In this document: positions 42,000 through 50,230 of the stretch, piece after piece | Numbering within the stretch: position 1 is the stretch's first letter | Layout of the letters: the number at the start of each line of letters is the position of its first letter | Assembly (NCBI RefSeq): GCF_018614055.1 | Contig: NZ_JAGGPB010000035.1 | Coordinates: 1-64,000 of the forward strand | DNA from: Streptomyces sp. ISL-98 | GTDB taxonomy: Bacteria > Actinomycetota > Actinomycetes > Streptomycetales > Streptomycetaceae | Reading direction: 5' to 3' | DNA: 64,000 nucleotides | Translations under genes and position numbers: made by a program | Notes under the pieces: model-generated | Told to the model about the DNA's origin: nothing | The model's input: the letters and a program-made list of their open reading frames with translations, nothing else | The model's database searches: none

Positions 42000-42022
42000 A
42001 AACAAAAACCCGGTCAGCCGGG
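42000..42022 (-). terminator. Rho-independent terminator of the small membrane protein gene
   Basis: On the minus strand CCCGG CTGA CCGGG is followed at once by TTTTTGTTT. The 5-bp stem begins in the last codons of the small gene ending at 42014 and includes its TGA. This is one of the few canonical intrinsic terminators in the window. Confidence 0.75.
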
Positions 42023-42190
42023 GATCGTTCGGCCAACCGGGTCACTGTCCTTCAACTGAATCTGCGCCTGCACCTTTTCCTGCACCTTTGCCGTCGCCTT
42101 CGTCGGCGTCAGCATGAATTCCTCGTAGCGGCCGAGCGCGATGATCACGCCCAGCATGAGTCCCGGGATCAGCACGGCCAGTACCACCAT
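42014..42190 (-). CDS. 58-residue single-helix membrane protein
   Basis: ATG 42190 has GGAAGGAC eight bases upstream. The protein opens with a hydrophobic helix MVVLAVLIPGLMLGVIIALG and continues as a charged, probably cytoplasmic, helix (RYEEFML, then TKATAKVQEKVQAQIQLK). The gene ends in an intrinsic terminator, so it is a real transcription unit. It is upstream of, and transcribed toward, the sigma gene, and divergent from the CBS-protein gene. No family is recognised. Confidence 0.7.
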   Translation of the reverse strand: MVVLAVLIPGLMLGVIIALGRYEEFMLTPTKATAKVQEKVQAQIQLKDSDPVGRTIPG

Positions 42191-42343
42191 CGCCCTGTCC
42201 TTCCTGATGGACAGCCTGTAATGCCGAGTCACCAGCAAGCCGGTGCGCAAACCGGCATGGCCGGTCGATTCCTGGGTACTGCGGGCGGCAGCAACCGCAC
42301 AAAGAGCCCAGAGACAGAGACGAGAGGGATGAGGCATACAGCC

Positions 42344-42787
42344 ATGACTCAGTTCGTGAGGGAAGTCATGACGGCAGGCGTCGCAGCCGTACGGCCCGAT
42401 GCCTCGCTCGTCGAAGCCGCGCAGCTGATGCGCGCCCAGGACATCGGTGACGTCCTGGTGGCCCAGGACGACCGGCTGATCGGAGTCCTGACCGACCGGG
42501 ACATCGCCCTGCGGGCGGTCGCGGACGGCGTGGACCCCCTGACCGTCAACGCCCAGTCCGTCTGCACACCGTCCCCGGTGTGCATCGGCCCCGACGACGA
42601 CGTGTCGACAGCGGTCGCCCTGATGCGCCAGCACGCGATCAGGCGGCTTCCCGTGGTCAAGGACGGCAGGCCGCTCGGCGTGGTGAGCCTCGGTGATCTC
42701 GCCGAGTTCCGGGACCCGGGCTCCGCGCTCGCCGACATCAGCCGCGCCGCGCCCAGCCCCGGTTCCGGTCCCGGCAGCGCGCTGTAG
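42344..42787 (+). CDS. Two-CBS-domain protein
   Basis: A 147-residue soluble protein made of two CBS domains: TAGVAAVRPDASLVEAAQLM with LIGVLTDRDIALRAVADG, and PSPVCIGPDDDVSTAVALM with RLPVVKDGRPLGVVSLGDLAE. Such stand-alone Bateman modules bind adenine nucleotides and modulate partners. A Pro/Gly/Ser tail ends the protein. ATG 42344 has GATGAGG nine bases upstream; an in-frame ATG at 42329 is less likely. The neighbouring sigma factor and small membrane protein suggest a stress setting. Confidence 0.88.
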   Translation: MTQFVREVMTAGVAAVRPDASLVEAAQLMRAQDIGDVLVAQDDRLIGVLTDRDIALRAVADGVDPLTVNAQSVCTPSPVCIGPDDDVSTAVALMRQHAIRRLPVVKDGRPLGVVSLGDLAEFRDPGSALADISRAAPSPGSGPGSAL

Positions 42788-42802
42788 CGGCGGAACGGGT
42801 TC

Positions 42803-43378
42803 TCATACCCGGCGCCCCGTCAAGGAGAGGAGCTTGGTCTGTACGTCGGCCCCGGGAGGCGCTTCCACCGGGGCGGCGAACAGGCCGCTCTTCTCCAACT
42901 CCGCCGAGTTCGGGCCGATTTCACGCACCGCGAACTTCACCAGATCGTCCGGCAGCCGCTCGTCGGCGCCGATCGCCCGGGACAGGTCCCAGGCATGCAC
43001 CACCAGGTCGGTCACCATCTGTGCGCAGTACGCGTGGCCCGTGCTGCTCCCGTACGACAGGTGTACGGTCCGCTCCAGCGCCCCCGGCTCCGCGAGCGCC
43101 GCGCGCGCCCTCTCCGCGGCCCGGTCCCAGACGGCCACCGGGTCGTCGCCCAGCACGTCGCCGTCGAACTCGTCGCCCACATCGGCGATCGTCCGCCCCT
43201 CGCTCACCAGCGGCGGAACCCACAGCTGCTCCTCGGTGAGATGACCGACCAGATCGCGTACCGACCACTCGGTGCACGGTGTCGCCAGCTGCCACTGTTC
43301 CTCCCGTACGGCATGCACCCGGTCGGTGAAGAGCTTGAGCGCCTTTTCGTGGCGCTCGAGAAGAGGGTTCTTTTTCAT
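42803..43378 (-). CDS. TIGR03086/DinB-like (mycothiol-dependent enzyme superfamily) protein
   Basis: A 191-residue protein of the DinB/maleylpyruvate-isomerase fold. The TIGR03086 signature is seen: ATPCTEWSVRDLVGHLTEEQLW (first metal His), VWDRAAERARAAL and QMVTDLVVHAWDLSRAIG (H-x3-D metal ligands). Relatives act on mycothiol adducts or are uncharacterised. ATG 43378 has GGGAAG upstream. It is convergent with the CBS gene, with 15 bases between stops, and divergent from the PAP2-kinase fusion. Confidence 0.85.
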   Translation of the reverse strand: MKKNPLLERHEKALKLFTDRVHAVREEQWQLATPCTEWSVRDLVGHLTEEQLWVPPLVSEGRTIADVGDEFDGDVLGDDPVAVWDRAAERARAALAEPGALERTVHLSYGSSTGHAYCAQMVTDLVVHAWDLSRAIGADERLPDDLVKFAVREIGPNSAELEKSGLFAAPVEAPPGADVQTKLLSLTGRRV

Positions 43379-43478
43379 GCCCCCAACTCTTCCCTCGCTG
43401 ACGCGCCCGCGCGAGTCCTGGTGGGTGAGACGGGGCGCGACGGGATTCGAAACGGGCCGCGCAGGGTACCCGCGTGCC

Positions 43479-44984
43479 ATGCCTGACCCCATCGCGCAGG
43501 ATGCCTCGTCCCGTCCGGCCAGGAGTCTGTCCGCCTGGCTGACCGCCCGTGATCATGCCGTCTTCCATGCGGTGGCCTCCCGGCACTGGCCCGGCGCCGA
43601 GCAGTTCCTGCCCCGCCTGAGCCACAGCGCGAACCACGGCATGCTGTGGTTCGGCGCCGCCGCCGGGATGGCGGCCCTGGGCGGCAGCACCCGCGCGCGC
43701 CGCGCCGCGATGCGCGGGATCGCGTCGCTCGCCCTGGCGTCCGCGACCGTCAACACCGTGGGCAAGCGTTCCGTACGCCGTGTCAGGCCCGTGCTGGACG
43801 CGGTGCCGGTGATACGGCAGTTGAAACGGCAGCCGATCACCACGTCCTTCCCTTCCGGGCACTCCGCTTCCGCCGCGGCCTTCGCGACGGGCGTGGCGCT
43901 GGAGTCGAAGAGGTGGGGCGCGGTCGTGGCCCCGGTCGCCACGGCAGTCGCCGTCTCCCGGATCTATACGGGCGCGCACTTCCCGAGCGATGTGCTGGTC
44001 GGCGCGGCGCTGGGGGTGGGCTCCGCCTTCGCGGTGCGGGGGCTCGTACCGACAAGGACGCAGATCCCGGCGCCCGGCCGGCCGCACACCGACGCGCCTG
44101 CCCTGCCCGGCGGCCGTGACCTGGTCGTCGTGGTCAACAAGGCGTCGGGCACCGCGCTCACCAAGGCCCGCCTGGTGCGGGACGCTCTGCCGCTCGCCAG
44201 GGTCGTCGAGTGCGCGCCCGACGAGCTGGGCGCCGCCCTGGAGAAGGCCGCCACGGACGGACACGCACTCGGGGTCTGCGGCGGTGACGGCGCGGTCAAC
44301 CGGGCGGCGGTGGTCGCTGCCCGGCACCGGGTGCCGCTCGCCGTGTTCCCCGGCGGCACGCTGAACCATTTCGCGTACGACCTGGGCATCGAGGAGGTCC
44401 ACGACACCTGCCGGGCGCTGGCCTCGGGCGATGCCGTCAAGGTCGACCTCGGCCGCTTTACGCCGGGCCCGGGGGCCGAGGGCACGCCCGGGTTCTTCCT
44501 CAACAACTTCAGCCTGGGCGTCTATCCGGAGCTGGTACGCATCCGGGAACACTGGGCACCCCGCATCGGCGGCTGGCCCGCGGGCGTCCTGGCGGCTCTG
44601 GAGGTACTGCGCGGAGAGCAGCCGCTGGAGGCCGAGCTGAAGGGGCAGCGCCGGGCGCTGTGGCTGCTCTTCGCCGGGAACGGCATGTACCAGCGGGTCG
44701 GCCCGACGCCCGGCCGGCGCTTCGACATGGCGGACGGGCTGCTGGACGTACGCGTGGTGCACGGCGGTCGCACGCCCGGGCTGCGGCTGCTGGCCGCGGC
44801 GCTGGCGGGCCCGCTGAGCCGGTCGCCCGTACACGCGGCGCAGCGGAGGCGGAGGCTGCGGATCACCGGCATCGCACCGGGTACGCCGCTCGCCTACGAC
44901 GGTGAAGTGGCGGACGCACCATGGGAGTTGCTGATCGACAAGGTCGACGAGGCGCTCACGGTGTACCGTCCGTTGGCTCTCTAG
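43479..44984 (+). CDS. PAP2 phosphatase-diacylglycerol kinase fusion
   Basis: A 501-residue bifunctional protein. Residues 20-195 form a PAP2/type-2 phosphatidic acid phosphatase: KRSVRRVRPV (K-x6-RP type), FPSGHSASAAAFATG and SRIYTGAHFPSDVLVGAALG (catalytic His, Asp). Residues 205-495 form a DAGK-family lipid kinase: VVVVNKASGTAL, the nucleotide motif VCGGDGAVNRAAV near residue 268, and AVFPGGTLNHFAYDLGI. Opposing phosphatase and kinase activities suggest recycling of lipid phosphates, perhaps of undecaprenyl or diacylglycerol type. ATG 43479 is the first start after the divergent promoter. The fusion is known in actinobacteria. Confidence 0.88.
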   Translation: MPDPIAQDASSRPARSLSAWLTARDHAVFHAVASRHWPGAEQFLPRLSHSANHGMLWFGAAAGMAALGGSTRARRAAMRGIASLALASATVNTVGKRSVRRVRPVLDAVPVIRQLKRQPITTSFPSGHSASAAAFATGVALESKRWGAVVAPVATAVAVSRIYTGAHFPSDVLVGAALGVGSAFAVRGLVPTRTQIPAPGRPHTDAPALPGGRDLVVVVNKASGTALTKARLVRDALPLARVVECAPDELGAALEKAATDGHALGVCGGDGAVNRAAVVAARHRVPLAVFPGGTLNHFAYDLGIEEVHDTCRALASGDAVKVDLGRFTPGPGAEGTPGFFLNNFSLGVYPELVRIREHWAPRIGGWPAGVLAALEVLRGEQPLEAELKGQRRALWLLFAGNGMYQRVGPTPGRRFDMADGLLDVRVVHGGRTPGLRLLAAALAGPLSRSPVHAAQRRRRLRITGIAPGTPLAYDGEVADAPWELLIDKVDEALTVYRPLAL

Positions 44985-45097
44985 CCGTCCCGGCGGTTTC
45001 CTCTCCTTCTTCGCCCAGGGGCGCCTCCGTCACGTCGAGGAAGACGTGGCAGCCTCGGTCGTGCGAGCACCCCCCGGCGGCCGGGCCAAACCCCGTG

Positions 45098-46012
45098 TCA
45101 GCGCAGGGAGTTGAGACGCTTGCGGGCCGGTCCCAGGGCGCGGGCGCGCGACGACAGGCCCGACCACGGGTTGGCGCGGGCCTGCTCCAGCACGTCCTCG
45201 ACGTCCGTCGCCGACCAGCGCCGCGCCGTCAGGTCCTCGTCGTCGAGCTGCTCCCAGGAGACCGGCGCGGCCACGGGCGCGCCGGGCCTGGGCCGGATGG
45301 ACCAGGGCGCTACGGCCGTCTGGGCGTAGGCATTGCGCTGTACGTCCAGATAGAGCCGGCCGCCGCGTGACTGTTTGCGTACGGCCGTGGTGAGCCGGTC
45401 CGGGTGGCGCGCGGCGAGGGTCTCCGCGACGTCCGTGGCAAACGCGCGTGAGTCGTCGAACGTGGTGTGACCGCTGAGGGGCACGATCACATGCAGGCCC
45501 TTGGATCCGGTGGTCATCAGGGCGGAGGGCAGCCGGAGTTGGTCCAGCAGCTCACCGAGTCGCAGCGCCGCGTCGCGCACGGCGGGGAAGTCGTCGCCGG
45601 GAGGGTCGAGGTCGAAGACGAGACGGTCGGGCCACTGGACACGTCCGGCCCGCGACAGCCAGCGGTGCAGGGTGATACACGCCTGGTCGGCCAGAAAGAC
45701 GAGGGTCGCGCTGTCGTCGCACACCGTGTGCGTGACGGTGCCGCCCTCCTTCTCGACCTTCACGCGGCGCACCCAGTCGGGATAGTGGTCGGGGGTGTCC
45801 TTCTGCATGAAGCGATGGCTCTCGATGCCGTCGGGGTGGCGTTCGAGCATGAGGGGGCGGTCGCGCAGGTGCGGGAGCATGGAGGCGGCGATGCGGCGGT
45901 AGTACTCGGCGATGTCGGCCTTGGTGAGGTTGCAGTCGGGGAAGAGGACCTTCTGCGGGCGATGGATTTCTACGGTGCGGCGGCCCGCGCGCACGCGCGT
46001 GGTGTCGGTCAT
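45098..46012 (-). CDS. Stand-alone LigD polymerase (primase-like) domain
   Basis: A 304-residue archaeo-eukaryotic primase-fold polymerase of the non-homologous end-joining system. QKVLFPDCNLTKADIAEYYRR, PHLRDRPLMLERHPDGIES and SHRFMQKDTPDHYPDW match the LigD PolDom. The catalytic metal motif is LVFDLDPPGDDF (D-x-D), with the GSKGLHVIVPL histidine downstream. It fills gaps with ribonucleotides at broken ends. Ligase and Ku genes are not in the window. ATG 46012 has AGGAGGAACC. The stop faces the PAP2-kinase gene. Confidence 0.92.
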   Translation of the reverse strand: MTDTTRVRAGRRTVEIHRPQKVLFPDCNLTKADIAEYYRRIAASMLPHLRDRPLMLERHPDGIESHRFMQKDTPDHYPDWVRRVKVEKEGGTVTHTVCDDSATLVFLADQACITLHRWLSRAGRVQWPDRLVFDLDPPGDDFPAVRDAALRLGELLDQLRLPSALMTTGSKGLHVIVPLSGHTTFDDSRAFATDVAETLAARHPDRLTTAVRKQSRGGRLYLDVQRNAYAQTAVAPWSIRPRPGAPVAAPVSWEQLDDEDLTARRWSATDVEDVLEQARANPWSGLSSRARALGPARKRLNSLR

Positions 46013-46064
46013 GGTTCCTCCTGTCGCGAGCGCGGCGTGGGCGGCGGGGGCGTGGGCGTGGGCA

Positions 46065-46223
46065 GGTTGCCTGCGGCGCTTTCCCCTCCCCGCCCCTTTC
46101 CCGAAGCTGGGATTTTCCGGACGGGCCGGAAATCCAGCCCGGCCGGCGTTTGAGGACGCTCCCCTACGCCTGGGGCGTCGGGGGACCCCCAGAAGGGCGG
46201 AGCCGGGGGTCTGGGGCGGAGCC
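46065..46223. repeat. Dispersed intergenic repeat, copy A
   Basis: The left block GGTTGCCTGCGGCGCTTTCC with CCTCCCCGCCCC, a central GTTTGAGGA and a right block GGGGTCTGGGGCGGAGCC are shared with copy B at 51075-51222. Between them copy A has an inverted repeat (GGATTTTCCGG ... CCGGAAATCC). Elements of this composition recur between genes in Streptomyces chromosomes. It fills the gap between the LigD-domain and transketolase genes. Confidence 0.75.
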
Positions 46224-46274
46224 GCACATGTCACAGCCAGGGCGCCCCGCCACCCACACCCCACCGCGCGCCGT

Positions 46275-48149
46275 TCACCGTACGATCGCCTCCTCCACCA
46301 GGAGTTTCACCGCGGCCGCGATCGAGTCCGCGTCGATGCCCGACTCGCTCAGCTGCTCCGCCGCGGTCGCCGAACCCGGCATGTTCCGCACCCCCAGCCT
46401 CACCAGGCGCGGGACGGGCCGGCCGTCGGCGAAGACCTCCGCCACCGCGTCGCCGATGCCGCCCTCCGGGTGGTGGTCCTCGATCGTCACCAGGCAGCCG
46501 GTGAGTTCCGCCGCGGTCTGCACGGCCTCCGCATCGACCGGCTTGACCGAGTACAGGTCGACGACCCGCACCGTGATGCCGTCCTCCGCGAGGACGTCCG
46601 CCGCGCGCAGCGCCTCGTGGACCGTGACGCCCGCGGCGAGCAGCGTCAGCCTGTCGTCGTCGCCGGACCGCAGCAGCGTGCTGCCGCCGACCGGGAACTC
46701 CTCGTCGGCGCTGTAGATCACGGGCGTTGCGCCCCTGGTGATGCGCAGATAGCGGATGCCGCGCGTCCTGGCGTCGCCCTCCGCCATGCCGGCGACGAGC
46801 TTCGCCGTCTGGTTGGCGTCGCACGGGTAGAGGACCGTGCTGCCGTGCACGGCGCGGAAGAGCGCCAGGTCTTCGAGGCCCATCTGGGAGGGCCCGTCCT
46901 CGCCGATGGCGACACCGGCGTGCGAGCCGACAAGGTTGATGCCGGCCCCGCCGATCGCGGCCATCCGTACGAAGTCATGCGCGCGGGTCAGGAACGCCGC
47001 GAAGGACGAGGCGTACGGAACGTATCCGCGGGTCTGCAACCCCACGGCGGCAGCGACGAGTTGCTGCTCCGCGATGTAGCACTCGAAGAACCTCTCGGGG
47101 AACTCCTTGGCGAAGGTCTGGGACCGCGTCGAGTCGCTGACCTCCCCGTCCAGGGCCACGACGTCCCCGCGCGCGGCGCCGACCGCGGCGAGCGCCGCGC
47201 CGTACGCGTCACGCGTGGCGACCTTGTCGCCGAACTCGTAACGGGGCAGGTCGAGTTGACCGGCGACGGTGGCGGGCGGTGTCGGCGCCGGATCCGGTTT
47301 CTGTACGTCGACGTGGATGGACCGCAGCCCGCCCAGCTCCGCGATCGCCGCCTCGGCGTTCTTCAGCGGCTTGCCGTGCCTGCCCTCACGGTCCTCGACA
47401 GCCGCGACGCCCCTGCCCTTGTGGGTGGCCGCTATGACCGCGGCCGGCCGGCCGATGGTCGACCGGGCCTCGGCGAAGGCGAGGTCGATCGCCTCGGGGT
47501 CGTGCCCGTCGACCTCGATCGCGTGCCAGCCGAAGGCGTGCAGTCTGCGGCTGTACGCCGCCAGGTCGCGCCCGTGGCGGGTGGGGCCGCGCTGCCCGAG
47601 CCCGTTGACGTCGATGACCAGGGTGAGGTTGTCGAGGTGCTGGTTGGCGGCGTGTTCGACGGCCTCCCACACCGAGCCCTCCGCCATCTCGCTGTCGCCG
47701 CTGAGCACCCAGACGCGGTACGGGACCCGGTCGAGCCGCTTGCCCGCGAGCGCCACTCCGACGCCGACCGGCAGCCCCTGCCCCAGCGAGCCGGTCGCCA
47801 CGTCGACCCACGGGAGGCGAGGCGTCGGGTGGCCTTCGAGGCGGCTGCCGCGTTGCCGGTAGGTCAGCAGTTCCTCGTCGTCGATGGCGCCGGCCGCCCG
47901 GTACATGGCGTAGAGCAGGGGCGACGCATGGCCCTTGGAGAGGATCAGCCGGTCGTTTCCGAGGTGGTCGGGGCGGTCGAAGTCGTAGCGCAGATGCCGG
48001 GCGAGGAGTACGGCGGCGAGGTCCGCCGCCGACATGGACGAGGTGGGGTGGCCCGACCCGGCGGCGTCGGCGACGCGCACCGAGTCCACCCTCAACTGCT
48101 GGCCGAGCTCGGCAAGTTCCGCCAGTTCCGCCCGTTTCCTGCTTTCCAT
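46275..48149 (-). CDS. Transketolase
   Basis: A 624-residue single-chain thiamine-diphosphate enzyme. The N-domain has AAGSGHPTSSMSAADL, ILSKGHASPLLYA, EGHPTPRLPWVDVATGSLGQ and the TPP/Mg2+ motif SGDSEMAEGSVWEA with LVIDVNGLGQ. The pyrimidine domain has RFFECYIAEQQLVAAAVGL (catalytic Glu) and VGSHAGVAIGEDGPSQM. The C-domain carries VRVVDLYSVKPVDAE. It would run ketol transfer in the pentose-phosphate pathway. The arrangement resembles archaeal or Desulfo-type transketolases more than the 700-residue housekeeping form. ATG 48149 begins one base after the upstream NDH-2 stop (AAGGAGTGACATG). Confidence 0.9.
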   Translation of the reverse strand: MESRKRAELAELAELGQQLRVDSVRVADAAGSGHPTSSMSAADLAAVLLARHLRYDFDRPDHLGNDRLILSKGHASPLLYAMYRAAGAIDDEELLTYRQRGSRLEGHPTPRLPWVDVATGSLGQGLPVGVGVALAGKRLDRVPYRVWVLSGDSEMAEGSVWEAVEHAANQHLDNLTLVIDVNGLGQRGPTRHGRDLAAYSRRLHAFGWHAIEVDGHDPEAIDLAFAEARSTIGRPAAVIAATHKGRGVAAVEDREGRHGKPLKNAEAAIAELGGLRSIHVDVQKPDPAPTPPATVAGQLDLPRYEFGDKVATRDAYGAALAAVGAARGDVVALDGEVSDSTRSQTFAKEFPERFFECYIAEQQLVAAAVGLQTRGYVPYASSFAAFLTRAHDFVRMAAIGGAGINLVGSHAGVAIGEDGPSQMGLEDLALFRAVHGSTVLYPCDANQTAKLVAGMAEGDARTRGIRYLRITRGATPVIYSADEEFPVGGSTLLRSGDDDRLTLLAAGVTVHEALRAADVLAEDGITVRVVDLYSVKPVDAEAVQTAAELTGCLVTIEDHHPEGGIGDAVAEVFADGRPVPRLVRLGVRNMPGSATAAEQLSESGIDADSIAAAVKLLVEEAIVR

Positions 48150-48150
48150 G

Positions 48151-49500
48151 TCACTCCTTGTGCGGGCGTTCGGGTGCGCCTGCGACCTTGGCCAGTTCGG
48201 GCGACGAGGTGTCGAGCGGCACCGACCAGGAGCGGACGAGGCCCAGCTGCACGGCCTGGCGCGGCAGTACGGCGTCGAGCAGCCAGTCGGCCGCGACGCG
48301 CACCCGGTTTCCGGGCATGGCGGCGAGGTGGTAGCCGCGGGTGACGGCACCGGCCAGGGGCCCCGACAGCGGCACGCCGAGCGGATTGGCCGCGGCCTGC
48401 ACGCCGCCGAGGTCGACGGCGAAGCCCAGGTCGTTGTGGCTGTACGTGCGCCGCATCCCGTGCCCGAGGGACGCGGCCACGTTGCGGCCCGCCACCTTCC
48501 CCTGCCGGGCCGCGTGCTGCGCGGTCATCGGCGTATACTCGCCCGGCCTGGTCAGGTCCGGTACGGCGGCGGCGTCCCCGCAGGCGAAGACCTCCGGGTG
48601 ACCCGGCACATTCAGCTGCGGGTCGACGACGAGACGCCCGCGCTCGACGGGCAGGCCGAGACCGGACACCAGCGGGTCGGGCCGTACGCCGACGCACCAG
48701 ATCAGCGTCCTGGTGTCGACGAACTCCCCGTCGTCCAGCAGGACACCGGCCGGGGTGGCCTCCTTGACGGAGGTCTCGGTCCGTACGTCCACACCGCGCT
48801 CGCGCAGGACCCGGTCGGCGGTCTTCGAGAGCCGCCGGTCCAGCTCGGGCAGGACGCGTGGCGCGATGTCGAGGAGCAGCCAGCGCGGCGTGTGCCGGCT
48901 GTGCTGCCAGGCGCGCTGCTTGCGGACGAGCGCGTCGGTGAACATCTTGCCGTGGGCGGCCACTTCGGTTCCGGTGTAGCCCGCGCCGACGACGACGAAC
49001 GTACAGCGCGCGGCGCATTCGGCGGGGTCGCCGGTGGCGGCGGCCAGCTCGATCTGGCGGGTGACGTGGTCGCGGAGATAGAGCGCTTCGGGCAGGCTGC
49101 GGAAACCGTGGGCGTGCTCCGCGACGCCCGGGACCGGCAGCAGCTTGTTGACGCTGCCGACGGCCAGCACGAGCCGGTCGTACGTGAGCTCGCCGGTGTC
49201 GCCCTCGGGGTCGGTGTAGTGAACGGTCCGCGCTTCCAGGTCGACCCGGTCCGCTTCACCGAGGACCAGCCGTACGTGCGGCAGCGTCCCGGGGAGCGAG
49301 ACCGTGACCCGGCGGGGTTCGAGGATTCCGGCTGCGACCTGCGGGAGGAGGGGAAGGTAGAGGAAGTAGTCGGTCGGGTTCAGCAGAACGATTTCGGCCG
49401 GGTCCCTGAGCTGCCTGATCTGCCGGGAGAGGGTCCTGGCGGCCTGGTGGCCGGCGAAGCCTGCTCCGACGATGACAATGCGGGGGCGTTCTCGTGTCAC
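48151..49500 (-). CDS. Type II NADH dehydrogenase (NDH-2-like)
   Basis: A 449-residue FAD flavoprotein that passes electrons from NADH to quinone at the inner membrane face. RIVIVGAGFAGHQAARTLSR binds FAD. DYFLYLPLLPQVAAGILEP is the NDH-2 landmark, and YDRLVLAVGSVNK and FVVVGAGYTGTEVAAH form the second dinucleotide fold. VFACGDAAAVPD and PMTAQHAARQGKVAGRNVA close the FAD site. A C-terminal region (from LPRQAVQLGLV) may lie on the membrane. GTG 49500 has GAGGTGA upstream. It heads the operon with the transketolase gene. A 15-bp palindrome lies 47 bases upstream. Confidence 0.88.
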   Translation of the reverse strand: MTRERPRIVIVGAGFAGHQAARTLSRQIRQLRDPAEIVLLNPTDYFLYLPLLPQVAAGILEPRRVTVSLPGTLPHVRLVLGEADRVDLEARTVHYTDPEGDTGELTYDRLVLAVGSVNKLLPVPGVAEHAHGFRSLPEALYLRDHVTRQIELAAATGDPAECAARCTFVVVGAGYTGTEVAAHGKMFTDALVRKQRAWQHSRHTPRWLLLDIAPRVLPELDRRLSKTADRVLRERGVDVRTETSVKEATPAGVLLDDGEFVDTRTLIWCVGVRPDPLVSGLGLPVERGRLVVDPQLNVPGHPEVFACGDAAAVPDLTRPGEYTPMTAQHAARQGKVAGRNVAASLGHGMRRTYSHNDLGFAVDLGGVQAAANPLGVPLSGPLAGAVTRGYHLAAMPGNRVRVAADWLLDAVLPRQAVQLGLVRSWSVPLDTSSPELAKVAGAPERPHKE

Positions 49501-49546
49501 TGCACTTCACCTCTTGCGGGGGTGGTGGCGGTGGACGGACAGGGTC

Positions 49547-49561
49547 ATTACGCAGCGTAAT
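49547..49561. promoter_or_regulatory. Perfect palindrome upstream of the NDH-2/transketolase operon
   Basis: ATTACGC A GCGTAAT is a perfect 7-1-7 inverted repeat, 47 bases before GTG 49500. TTACG...CGTAA boxes are typical of TetR- or SoxR/MarR-like operators. No regulator gene is adjacent. It is the only AT-rich palindrome in this gap. Confidence 0.55.
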
Positions 49562-49633
49562 CGTCGGCACACTGAGTGTACGTCGGCGCGCGTGGCACCA
49601 ACAACCGCAGCCGGGCGCCGCCCGCCCTCGCCG

Positions 49634-50098
49634 TCACTCGCCGGAGTGCAGGCGCCCCGGGCCGTGGGGCGCCGCCGGCGGTACGGGCGGCGCCGGTACG
49701 CCTCCCGGCGAGGCGGCGTCCGGAGGGGTGACGGGCGGGGCGGTCGGCGGGGCGACTGACGGCGCGAGGGGGACGCCGAGCTCGGGGCCGTGCGTGGGCG
49801 CACCACCGACGACTGATCCCCCCGGCCTGCCCGCAGGGCGACGCGCGGCCTGCCTGAGTGCCACCGCCACACCAAAGAGCACGATGCCCGCGACGAGCGC
49901 GGCCGCCCAGGCGGGCAGGACGAGGTCAAGTACGAGTACGAGGAACGCCGTGACGGCAGCACCCGCGTACAGGGCCGCTGCTCCGGATCCGGCGTGGAGG
50001 CGGGCCGTGCGACGCCGCTTTGTGGCCTGTTCGCGCAGTTCGTCCTTGAGTGTTTCGCGGACGGCCTGTGCGATCTGTTCCGACAGGTTGGTGTCCAT
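49634..50098 (-). CDS. Holin-X-like (DUF1469-type) membrane protein with proline-rich tail
   Basis: A 154-residue membrane protein. A charged amphipathic N-terminus (LSEQIAQAVRETLKDELREQ) is followed by two adjacent helices (LYAGAAVTAFLVLVLDLVLP and AALVAGIVLFGVAVALRQA) and a Pro/Gly-rich C-terminus of 50 residues. The order matches the actinobacterial holin-X/phage-holin-3_6 family, a membrane family of unknown function. ATG 50098. It lies upstream of the NDH-2 operon on the same strand, 133 bases away, and diverges from a methyltransferase gene. Confidence 0.75.
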   Translation of the reverse strand: MDTNLSEQIAQAVRETLKDELREQATKRRRTARLHAGSGAAALYAGAAVTAFLVLVLDLVLPAWAAALVAGIVLFGVAVALRQAARRPAGRPGGSVVGGAPTHGPELGVPLAPSVAPPTAPPVTPPDAASPGGVPAPPVPPAAPHGPGRLHSGE

Positions 50099-50230
50099 GG
50101 GGCGGCGAGTACCCGGCGGCCCCGGCGCTATTCGCACACAACGGCTTGTCCACATCGCGAGATTCGAGTCTCACAATCCGACATGAGGGCGTAGCGTGCG
50201 CGTATCGCTTCCGAGAGAAGGAGTACGACC

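Noticed and set aside
44985-45097. Minus-strand frame reading CSHDRGCHVFLDVTEAPL downstream of the LigD-domain gene
   Set aside because: The string looks protein-like and contains Cys/His, but no start codon precedes it in frame and it runs antisense into the kinase-fusion gene. Not supported as a gene.
45912-48344. An 810-codon plus-strand frame across the transketolase gene
   Set aside because: It is antisense to a gene with intact thiamine-diphosphate motifs and runs through the intergenic repeat. Composition is Arg/Ala/Gly-rich without any motif.
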